DNA of 22,061 bases from an uncultured Chloroflexota bacterium (GTDB lineage Bacteria > Chloroflexota > Limnocylindria > Limnocylindrales > CSP1-4), in the NCBI GenBank assembly GCA_903928275.1, contig CAIYQJ010000247.1, forward strand, positions 1 through 22,061. The letters are read 5' to 3'. The notes below the pieces were generated by a model. It was not told the DNA's origin, made no database searches, and saw only the letters and a list, made by a program, of their open reading frames with translations. Both the position numbers and the translations under genes were made by a program. Positions 1 to 6,693 of this stretch are shown here, one piece after another; position 1 is the stretch's first letter, and every line of letters begins with the position of its first letter.

Positions 1-141
1 ACACGACGAAGCGCACGGACCGGAAGATCCGCGTCGCGATCGTGGGCGTGGGCAACTGCGCGAGCAGCCTCGTCCAGGGCCGCTACTACTACGAGAACGC
101 GAAGGAAGAGGACTTCGTCCCCGGGCTCATGCACGTGAACC
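1..141. repeat. Terminal direct repeat, left copy (circular contig overlap)
   Basis: Bases 1-141 are identical to 21921-22061. This is the signature of a contig closed on itself by an assembler; 141 is a k-mer length used by common metagenome assemblers. The unique circle is 21,920 bp. Confidence 0.95.
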
Positions 142-1160
142 TCGGCGGGTACCACGTCCGCGACATCGAGTTCGTCGCCGCGTTCGACATCAACCGGACG
201 AAGGTCGGCAAGGACCTCTCCGAGGCGATCTACGCGCACCCGAACAACACGATCGTCTTCCAGCAGGTCCCCCACACCGGCGTGACGGTCGAGCGCGGGA
301 TGACCCACGACGGCCTCGGGAAGTACCTCTCCGCGATCATCGAGAAGGCCCCCGGACCCACCGCGGACATCGTCGGGATCCTCAAGGAGCGCAAGGTCGA
401 CATGATGGTCTCCTACCTCCCGGTCGGGAGCGAGGAGGCGACGAAGTGGTACGTGGAGCAGGCCCTCAAGGCAGGCGTCGGCTTCATCAACGCGATCCCG
501 GTCTTCATCGGGCGCGAGCCCTACTGGCAGCGCCGGTTCGCCGAGGCGGGCCTGCCGATCATCGGCGACGACATCAAGAGCCAGGTCGGCGCGACGATCA
601 GCCACCGCGTCCTCACCCGCCTGTTCATGGACCGCGGCGTCCGCCTCGACCGCACGTACCAGCTGAACTTCGGCGGCAACACGGACTTCCTCAACATGCT
701 CGAGCGCGAGCGCCTCGAGAGCAAGAAGATCAGCAAGACCAACGCGGTCACCTCGATGCTCGACTACCCGATCGACCCCGACAACGTCCACGTCGGCCCG
801 AGCGACCACGTGCCGTGGCTCACCGACCGCAAGTTCTGCTACATCCAGATGGAGGGCACCACCTACGGTGACGTGCCGCTCCGGGCCGAGCTCAAGCTCG
901 AGGTCTGGGACAGCCCCAACAGCGCGGGCGTCATCACCGACGCGATCCGCTGCCTGAAGCTCGGCCTCGACCGCGGCCTCACGGGGACGCTCGTCGCCCC
1001 GTCGGCCTACTTCATGAAGAGCCCGCCGCAGCAGCTCCACGACGACATCGCCTTCAACCGCGTCGAGGCGTTCATCGCCGGCGATGACACCGAGACGCTC
1101 ACCGGGGATGGCGCCCCGGCCGCGAAGGCGAAGCCGAAGGCCACCGCGAAGCCCGCCTGA
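1..1160 (+). CDS. ino1: Inositol-3-phosphate synthase (main part; start lies across the circular junction)
   Basis: Converts D-glucose 6-phosphate to 1D-myo-inositol 3-phosphate using NAD, the first step to inositol lipids and mycothiol-like thiols. The reading frame is open from base 1. Joined to 21902-21920 it gives a 392-residue protein starting at GTG 21902. The N-terminal Rossmann motif GVGNCASS falls at about residues 22-29. The family blocks KKISKTNAVTSML and QMEGTTYGDVPLRAELKLEV, and the region around NSAGVITDAIRCLKLGL, are all present. Length and the GNCASS form match the short actinobacterial/Chloroflexota Ino1 rather than the roughly 500-residue eukaryotic enzyme. The last 20 residues are an Ala/Lys/Pro-rich tail (AAKAKPKATAKPA) outside the fold. 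A GC-rich hairpin follows the stop at once. It stands alone on its strand, with its own promoter upstream of the junction. Confidence 0.93.
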   Translation, partial: TTKRTDRKIRVAIVGVGNCASSLVQGRYYYENAKEEDFVPGLMHVNLGGYHVRDIEFVAAFDINRTKVGKDLSEAIYAHPNNTIVFQQVPHTGVTVERGMTHDGLGKYLSAIIEKAPGPTADIVGILKERKVDMMVSYLPVGSEEATKWYVEQALKAGVGFINAIPVFIGREPYWQRRFAEAGLPIIGDDIKSQVGATISHRVLTRLFMDRGVRLDRTYQLNFGGNTDFLNMLERERLESKKISKTNAVTSMLDYPIDPDNVHVGPSDHVPWLTDRKFCYIQMEGTTYGDVPLRAELKLEVWDSPNSAGVITDAIRCLKLGLDRGLTGTLVAPSAYFMKSPPQQLHDDIAFNRVEAFIAGDDTETLTGDGAPAAKAKPKATAKPA

Positions 1161-1164
1161 CCGG

Positions 1165-1188
1165 GGGAGGCGACGACCGTCGCCTCCC
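1165..1188 (+). terminator. Terminator-like hairpin after ino1
   Basis: Perfect 10-bp inverted repeat, GGGAGGCGAC (1165-1174) and GTCGCCTCCC (1179-1188), around a 4-base loop, starting 4 bases after the ino1 stop. There is no T-run, as is usual in GC-rich bacteria, so it may be a non-canonical terminator or a 3'-end stabiliser. Confidence 0.65.
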
Positions 1189-1226
1189 GCCGACCCGGGC
1201 TCGCGCCGGGCCGGCGATGCACTCCG

Positions 1227-1259
1227 AGCGACCGGCTGCCTCCCTGGTGGCCGGTCGCT
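1227..1259. terminator. Second hairpin between the convergent ino1 and E2 genes
   Basis: Perfect 10-bp arms AGCGACCGGC (1227-1236) and GCCGGTCGCT (1250-1259) with a 13-base loop. It lies in the 188-bp gap between two convergent genes and is symmetrical, so it could end transcription from either side. The rest of 1189-1348 shows nothing further. Confidence 0.55.
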
Positions 1260-1348
1260 TCCGGTCTCCCGGGCGGGCGGCGACTCCCGTCCGTTCGGTC
1301 ATCCGGCCGCCACGGCAGCGAGACCGCGACGCGGATCGGGCGCCCGCG

Positions 1349-2671
1349 TCAGTCGCGACGCAGCGACCGTGCGTCCTCGAGCCGCCGCCGCAGGGCGTTC
1401 AGGAACCGGGCAGCCATCTCACCGTCGACGAGGCGGTGATCCGACGACAGGGTCAGCTTCATCACCCACCGGACCGCGATGGCCTCGCCGACCGCGACCG
1501 GTGTCTGGACGGCGCTGGCCACGGCGAGGATCGCGGCCTCGCCCGGGTTGATGATCGCGGTGAACTCGTCGACGCCGTGCATGCCCAGGTTCGACACGGT
1601 GAACGTCCCGCCGGTCATGTCGTCGACGGTGAGCCTCCCGTCCCGCGCGGCGGCGGTCAGGCTGGCCGCGCGGTCGTGGATCTCGGAGACCGTGAGGCGG
1701 TCCGCGTCGCGGATGACGGGGACCACGAGACCGGCCGGCAGTGACACGGCGACGCCGAGGTGCACGCGCCGCCGCGGGAAGACGGAGGCCCCGTCGGTGC
1801 GCGAGTTGACGTCGGGGAACTCGGCGAGGGTCTGCGCGGTCGCGGCGAGGACGAAGTCGGTGATGGTGAGCGCGACGCCGGCGGCCTTCAGCTCGCTCCG
1901 GTATGCGACGAGGCGGGAGACATCGACCGCCACGGTGACGGTGAAGTGCGGCGTCGTCGTGTAGCTCTCCGTGAGCCGATCCGCGATGACCCGACGCATG
2001 CGGCTGAGCGGACGCGGCTCCTCGCCGTCGGCCGGCAGGACGACGAACGGGGCTACTGCGGGAGGCGCGACCGGGCGCGGCGCCGGCGCGACGGGCGCCC
2101 TCACGAAGGGCGCCGGCACGGCTGCGGCCGGCACGACGGGCGCCGCGATCGCCGCGTGGACGTCCCGCTCCACGATCCGCCCGCCCGGGCCGGTCCCCCT
2201 GATCGTCCGTGGATCGACGCCGGCGTCCGCGGCGAGCCGGCTGGCGCGCGGGCTGATGGCGAGGCGAACGGATCCGGCGGTCGCCGACCCGGCGTCCCGC
2301 GATGGCGTCGCGGCCTGCGTGGAAGACGTGGGGCTCGGACCGGCCGCCGGCACCGGCGCAGCAGGCGGCTCGGGCGCCGCAGGCGGCTCCGGTGATGTCG
2401 CGGGGGCCGACGGCCGATCGGGGATCGCCTCCCCTGGCTGGCCGACGTACGCGCAGACCGCGTTGACCGGGACGGTCTCGCCCTCGGCGACGAGACGCCG
2501 GAGGAGGAATCCCTCGTCGAACGCCTCCACGTCCATGATCGACTTGTCGGTCTCGATCTCAAAGAGGACGTCGCCGCGGTGGACCGGGTCGCCCTCTTCC
2601 TTGTGCCAGGCGACGATGGTGCATTCCTCGGTCATCTGCCCCGGCTTCGGCATGAGGATCGGGTGGATCAT
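1349..2671 (-). CDS. 2-oxo acid dehydrogenase complex E2, dihydrolipoyl acyltransferase
   Basis: Transfers the acyl group made by E1 to CoA through a swinging lipoyl arm. The protein has 440 residues. An N-terminal lipoyl domain (about 1-80) has the lipoylation lysine K43 in FEIETDKSIMDVEA. An Ala/Pro linker (about 85-130) precedes a peripheral subunit-binding domain (about 137-172, ISPRASRLAADAGVD...GTGPGGRIVERDV), a second Ala/Pro linker, and a catalytic domain (about 218-440) with the active-site motif DHRLVDG (H412, D416). The start ATG at 2671 puts the first lipoyl strand at the N terminus; GAGGGA lies just upstream. It is 47 bp downstream of E1 and surely cotranscribed. Specificity (pyruvate, acetoin or branched-chain acids) cannot be read from the sequence. 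Lacking E3 here, the complex would borrow a dihydrolipoamide dehydrogenase encoded elsewhere. Confidence 0.92.
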   Translation of the reverse strand: MIHPILMPKPGQMTEECTIVAWHKEEGDPVHRGDVLFEIETDKSIMDVEAFDEGFLLRRLVAEGETVPVNAVCAYVGQPGEAIPDRPSAPATSPEPPAAPEPPAAPVPAAGPSPTSSTQAATPSRDAGSATAGSVRLAISPRASRLAADAGVDPRTIRGTGPGGRIVERDVHAAIAAPVVPAAAVPAPFVRAPVAPAPRPVAPPAVAPFVVLPADGEEPRPLSRMRRVIADRLTESYTTTPHFTVTVAVDVSRLVAYRSELKAAGVALTITDFVLAATAQTLAEFPDVNSRTDGASVFPRRRVHLGVAVSLPAGLVVPVIRDADRLTVSEIHDRAASLTAAARDGRLTVDDMTGGTFTVSNLGMHGVDEFTAIINPGEAAILAVASAVQTPVAVGEAIAVRWVMKLTLSSDHRLVDGEMAARFLNALRRRLEDARSLRRD

Positions 2672-2718
2672 CGGTGTTCCCTCGGCCAATGCGGCGATGC
2701 GGACGTGCGGATGCCCGC

Positions 2719-5022
2719 CTAGACGAGCGCCAGGACGGCGCGTACGACGTCGTCGGCGTTCGGGAGGAATGCCTTCTCGAGCCCTTCGGCCTGCGGGGAG
2801 ATGCCGTTCGCGGCCCCGATCCTGCCCACCGGGCCGTCGAGGTCGTCGAACGCCTCGAGCTGGATCCGCGCGACGATCTCGTTGACGTAGCTGCCGATGA
2901 GCACCGCCTGGCTGGCGACGACGCAGCGGCCCGTCTTCCGCACGGAGGCCAGGACGGTGTCCATGTCGAGCGGGACGAGGCTCCGGAGGTCGATCACCTC
3001 CGCCGAGATGCCGTGCTCCGCCTGCAGCTTCTCCGCCGCGCCGAGCACGTCGAGGACCGCCGGTCCCCACGCGACGAGCGTCGCGTCCGTCCCCTCGCGG
3101 GCGACGCGGGCCACGCCGAGCGGCACGAGGTGCTCTCCCTCCGGCACGATCCCCTTCGTGGGGTAGAGCCCCTGGCTCTCGACGAACATCACGGGATTGT
3201 TCGTCCGGATCGCCGACTTCAGGAGGCCCTTCGCATCGGCCGGGGTCGCCGGGTAGATGACGTACATGCCGGGGATGTGCGTGAAGATGCTCTCCAGGGA
3301 CTGCGAATGCTGGCCGCCATAGCCCTTGCCGGCACCCACGGATGCACGGATGACGAGCGGCACCTCGACCTGCGCCCCGCTCATGTAGTGCCACTTCGCG
3401 GCCTGGTTGGCGATCTGGTCCGACGACATGAGCGCGAAGTCCATGTACATGAGCTCGACGATCGGGCGGAGGCCGACGATCGCCGCGCCCACGGCGGTCC
3501 CGCAGATGCACGCCTCCGAGATCGGCGTGTTGAACACGCGGTCTCGACCGAAGGTCTCCATCAGCCCCTTCGTGAGCTTGAAGGCGCCGCCGTAGTCGGC
3601 CACGTCCTCGCCGTAGAAGATGACCCGCGAATCCCGCGCCATCTCCTCGACCATCGCCTCGCGGAGGGCGTCCTTGTAGCTGATCCCGCCGTCCGCCTCG
3701 CGCTTCGCCACCGGCGGCGGAGCGATGGTCACGCCGGCGCGCGCGGCCGCGGGTACCTCGTCCGCCGCGGTGTCGGTGTAGAGGTACTTGATGACGTCCG
3801 CCGGATCCGGGTCGGTCGCGGCGGCCGCGCGCACGGCGGCCCGCGCGTTGCGGTCGCGGACGGCGGTCTCGATCGCCGCGATCCCGTCGCCATCGACGAT
3901 CCCGGCGGCGGCGAGCTGTCCCCGCAGGCGCTCGATCGGGTCGGTCGCCTTCCAGGCGGCCTCCTCCTCGCGCGTCCGGTACTCATTGCGCGGGTCGGAG
4001 AGCGAGTGTCCGTAGTAGCGGTAGGTCGACGCCTCGATGAGCACCGGGCCGTCGCCGGCGCGACAGAGGGCCGCGGCGCGCCGGACTGCGTCGCGCACGG
4101 CGAGGACGTCCATGCCGTTGACGGTCTCGGCGTGCATCCCGTCCTCGGCGAAGCCTGCCCCGCGTCGGGCGAGGTGTCGGATGCCCATGACCTCGTCGTC
4201 GGTCCGGTGGGTCATGCCGTAGTGGTTGTTCTGGATCAGGTAGATGACGGGGAGCCCGTACGGGTGGTCGCCCGCGAAGTGGTTCGTCCACTGCGCCTGC
4301 GCGGCCCAGTTGAGCGACTCGAGGACCACGCCGTTCGCGTACGCGCCGTCGCCGGCGAAGCAGCAGACGACGCGGTCCGACCGCTCGTACCGCGCGGCCA
4401 TGGCGGCACCGGTCGCGATCGGCACGCTGCCCCCGACGATCGCGTTGGCGCCGAGGTTGCCGGTCGAGAAGTCGCCGATGTGCATCCCGCCTCCGCGGCC
4501 GCGGGAGTAGCCCTCCTCCTTGCCGAAGAGCTCGGCGATGACGCGGTAGACGTGCTCCTCGAGGGCCGCCTCCAGCAGGTCGGCGCGCGACGTCGCCGTG
4601 GAGCCCGGGACGCGCGCCCGGAGCTCGTCGTCGCCCATGAGGCGGATCGCCGCGAAGCCCTTGGCGATCGCGTCGCCGTGGCCGCGGTGGGAGCTCGTGA
4701 CCTGGTCATCGGGGCGAAGCGCGGTGCTCGCGCCGACCGCCGTCCCCTCCTGCCCGATCGAGACATGCGTCGGTCCGCGGTAGTCGTAGCCCGGGAGGGG
4801 GTCGTAGCCGCCCGAGCGGAGGCGGACGATCATCTCCTCGAGCTCGCGGATCGCGAGCATGTCGTCGAGGAGGCCGAGCGCCTCGACGGGCGTGATCGTG
4901 CCGGAGCCGAGCTCCGACGCGAGGTCGCCCGCGTACCCGAAGCCGATGACGCTGCCGCAGGACTCATCGAAGGGCGCGAAATCCGGCCGCGCATCGCTCC
5001 GATAGGTGGGCTCTGCGGTCAT
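2719..5022 (-). CDS. Fused alpha-beta E1 of a pyruvate/2-oxo acid dehydrogenase complex
   Basis: Thiamine-diphosphate enzyme that decarboxylates a 2-oxo acid and passes the acyl group to E2 lipoate. The protein has 767 residues and both E1 subunits in one chain. The alpha part (about 45-415) has HRGHGDAIAKG (112-122), the ThDP motif GDG (224-226) ending at NN (265-266), and the loop YRYYGHSLSDP (335-344). A linker (about 416-445) precedes the beta part (about 446-767), with GEDVADYGGAF (471-481), the ThDP-activating Glu in TPISE (502) and QHSQSLE (H572). The GDG-to-NN spacing is about 12 residues longer than in standard alpha subunits because of an insertion around WTNHFAGDHPYG. ATG 5022 is preceded by AGAGGTG at good spacing; the frame stays open upstream only because the DNA is GC-rich. 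It is first in a two-gene operon with E2 and divergent from the PHP-gene module. Confidence 0.92.
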   Translation of the reverse strand: MTAEPTYRSDARPDFAPFDESCGSVIGFGYAGDLASELGSGTITPVEALGLLDDMLAIRELEEMIVRLRSGGYDPLPGYDYRGPTHVSIGQEGTAVGASTALRPDDQVTSSHRGHGDAIAKGFAAIRLMGDDELRARVPGSTATSRADLLEAALEEHVYRVIAELFGKEEGYSRGRGGGMHIGDFSTGNLGANAIVGGSVPIATGAAMAARYERSDRVVCCFAGDGAYANGVVLESLNWAAQAQWTNHFAGDHPYGLPVIYLIQNNHYGMTHRTDDEVMGIRHLARRGAGFAEDGMHAETVNGMDVLAVRDAVRRAAALCRAGDGPVLIEASTYRYYGHSLSDPRNEYRTREEEAAWKATDPIERLRGQLAAAGIVDGDGIAAIETAVRDRNARAAVRAAAATDPDPADVIKYLYTDTAADEVPAAARAGVTIAPPPVAKREADGGISYKDALREAMVEEMARDSRVIFYGEDVADYGGAFKLTKGLMETFGRDRVFNTPISEACICGTAVGAAIVGLRPIVELMYMDFALMSSDQIANQAAKWHYMSGAQVEVPLVIRASVGAGKGYGGQHSQSLESIFTHIPGMYVIYPATPADAKGLLKSAIRTNNPVMFVESQGLYPTKGIVPEGEHLVPLGVARVAREGTDATLVAWGPAVLDVLGAAEKLQAEHGISAEVIDLRSLVPLDMDTVLASVRKTGRCVVASQAVLIGSYVNEIVARIQLEAFDDLDGPVGRIGAANGISPQAEGLEKAFLPNADDVVRAVLALV

Positions 5023-5269
5023 CGTGGTCACCTCTTCTGCGTTCCCGGCTGATCCGGTCGAGCCCTCGCCCACCGGGTTCGGGCGCGGGGCCGGCCCGAT
5101 GCCCGATCGCCGCCGCGGCCGGTCGCCTACTTCCTGGCACGGTCTCGTGATCCCTGGTCCCGCCGGCCCGCTCGACGTCGTCCGTTCGGCCTGCCGGCCC
5201 CGTCGATGGGCGAAGGGCCGCTGCTCGAGGGTGGACCGGGTCGAGATGCCGGATCGATGCGAACCGAGG

Positions 5270-5298
5270 TTGAGAACTCCCGGCTCGTCCCGTAGTAT
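5270..5298 (+). promoter_or_regulatory. Predicted promoter of the PHP/aldolase/dehydrogenase module
   Basis: TTGAGA (5270-5275), a 17-base spacer and TAGTAT (5293-5298) form a sigma70-like promoter pointing to the PHP gene. Its -10 shares the bases AGTATA with the minus-strand -10, so the two promoters overlap and probably compete. The local AT-rich stretch stands out in a GC-rich background. The rest of the 423-bp gap 5023-5445 holds nothing else I recognise. Confidence 0.45.
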
Positions 5299-5321
5299 AG
5301 GGAACCTGCAACTAATCGTAA
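5294..5321 (-). promoter_or_regulatory. Predicted promoter of the E1-E2 operon
   Basis: On the minus strand TATACT (5299-5294) is a good -10 box. TTACGA (5321-5316), a weak -35, lies 16 bases away. Transcription would begin near 5287 and leave a leader of about 265 nt before the E1 ATG. No riboswitch or leader peptide was recognised in it. The -35 overlaps the operator-like site at 5316-5333. Confidence 0.45.
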
Positions 5322-5333
5322 GTAGCCGAAACG
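5316..5333 (+). promoter_or_regulatory. Operator-like site 1 (TCGTAA-N4-CCGAAA)
   Basis: TCGTAAGTAGCCGAAACG. It matches the site at 11713-11730 in 14 of 18 positions, and the match resumes in GCGG 3 bases after the box. It consists of two TCGnAA-like half-sites 10 bp apart, one helical turn. It overlaps the -35 of the E1-E2 promoter and lies just downstream of the predicted plus-strand start, a position suited to repression of both. The likely binder is the DeoR-family protein encoded at 11752; this is inference. Confidence 0.5.
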
Positions 5334-5445
5334 TTGCGGCACCTCTCGTCCGCACCCGGTGCAGCCTGCGCAGGAAGCCACCGGCCCGGAGGATCGCAGG
5401 TCCTTCGCACCGACAGGCAGTGCAACCGTCAGGAGCGATCGTCCG

Positions 5446-6693
5446 TTGACAGCGACGCACGTCGGCGCGAGCACTGGCGCGAGTGACGCGGCCTCGTCGC
5501 GGCCGATCGTCAACACGCACGTCCACCTGCCGCCCAACTTCTCGTCGTTCGAGACCGTGGCCGACGCCGTCGCACACGCGGCGGCCGAGGCCGTGGCCGC
5601 GCTGGGCGCCTCCAACTTCTACGACCTGCGCGTGTATCGCGCCTTCGCGGAGGCCGCGCGAGAAGCGGGTATCCACGCCCTCTTCGGCATCGAGATCATC
5701 GCCGTGCTCGGGGACCTGCAGAGCGCCGGCACGCTCGTGAATGACCCGGACAATCCCGGGCGGATCTACCTGTGTGGCAAGGGGATCGCCCGGTTCGAGC
5801 AGCCCACACCGGGCGCCGAGGTCCTCATGGCGCGGATCCGCGAGGGCAGCGATCGGCGGATCCGCGAGATCGCCGACCGATCGGCCGAGCGTTTCGCCGC
5901 CGCCGGTCTCAGGACGAGCTGCTCGGAGGAGACGATCACGGCCGACACCGCGGCACGGTCCGGCGTGCCGCCGGCGTGGGTCGCGCTGCAGGAACGCCAC
6001 GTGGCACGCGCGCTCCAGGAGGAGCTTTTCCGCCAGGTCCCTCCCGACGGCCGCGGAAGTGTTCTCGCCGCGGCCTTCGGGGTCCCGTCCGGTGCATCTC
6101 CCACCGACGCGGTCGCCGTCCAGAACGAGATCCGGTCCCGGCTCATGAAGGCCGGCGGCCCGGCGTTCGTCCCCGAGGCAGCGGTCTCGTTCGCCGACGC
6201 CTACGAGCTCGTCCTCGAGCTCGGGGGGATCCCGTGCTACCCGACGCTCGCCGACGGAGCGTCGCCCATCTGCGGGTTCGAGGATCCGCCCGAGGCCCTG
6301 GCCGATCGCCTGCTGGCCCGCGGCGTGCACTGCGCGGAGCTCATCCCCGCACGGAATCGGCGGGAGGCCGTGGACACCTATGTCGGCGCGTTCCGGCGCG
6401 CGGGCATCCTGGTCATGGCCGGCACGGAGCACAACACCCAGCGCCGGATCCCGATCGAACCGGCCTGCCTCGGCGGCGAAGAGTCGTCCGAGTCGGCCCG
6501 CGATGCCTTCTGGGAAGGCGCCTGCGTCGTCGCCGCCCACCAGTGGCTGGTCGCCTCGGGACAGCCGGGCTATGTCGACGGCCGCGGACGGCTCAACCCG
6601 GCGTTCGATGACGGCGAGGCGCGGATCCGGGCGTTCCGGGAGATCGGCGCCGGGCTGATCCGGGCAGGTGCACCTGTGAGGTCGCGATCGTGA
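5446..6693 (+). CDS. PHP-superfamily metal-dependent hydrolase-like protein
   Basis: Probably a metal-dependent phosphoesterase-like hydrolase of unknown substrate. The protein has 415 residues from TTG 5446, chosen because AGGAG lies at 5431-5435 and the frame from the earlier GTG 5359 adds only low-complexity residues. Metal-site candidates are the HxH motif in VNTHVHLP (H25, H27), E83 in LFGIEI, H185, and E328-H329 in MAGTEHNT near the C-terminal end of the barrel, where classical PHP proteins have DxH. There is no signal peptide or membrane segment, so it is cytosolic. It is first gene of a module; its stop overlaps the next start by 4 bp (GTGA), so translation is coupled to the aldolase-SDR fusion. 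This suggests it acts on a related phosphorylated sugar or polyol. The fold call is moderate; the substrate is unknown. Confidence 0.6.
   Translation: MTATHVGASTGASDAASSRPIVNTHVHLPPNFSSFETVADAVAHAAAEAVAALGASNFYDLRVYRAFAEAAREAGIHALFGIEIIAVLGDLQSAGTLVNDPDNPGRIYLCGKGIARFEQPTPGAEVLMARIREGSDRRIREIADRSAERFAAAGLRTSCSEETITADTAARSGVPPAWVALQERHVARALQEELFRQVPPDGRGSVLAAAFGVPSGASPTDAVAVQNEIRSRLMKAGGPAFVPEAAVSFADAYELVLELGGIPCYPTLADGASPICGFEDPPEALADRLLARGVHCAELIPARNRREAVDTYVGAFRRAGILVMAGTEHNTQRRIPIEPACLGGEESSESARDAFWEGACVVAAHQWLVASGQPGYVDGRGRLNPAFDDGEARIRAFREIGAGLIRAGAPVRSRS

Noticed and set aside
1349..3511. A 720-residue minus-strand frame that extends upstream of the E2 start
   Set aside because: The extra 280 residues are an Arg/Gly-rich out-of-frame reading of the E1 gene. 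The lipoyl domain and ribosome site fix the real start at 2671.
5023..5290. A riboswitch or attenuator in the long E1 leader
   Set aside because: No recognised aptamer core, leader peptide or convincing terminator/antiterminator pair could be seen.
5023..6540. Extension of the E1 reading frame to 1273 residues
   Set aside because: The added part has no family similarity and crosses the divergent promoter region and the PHP gene on the other strand. The start at 5022 has a good ribosome site.
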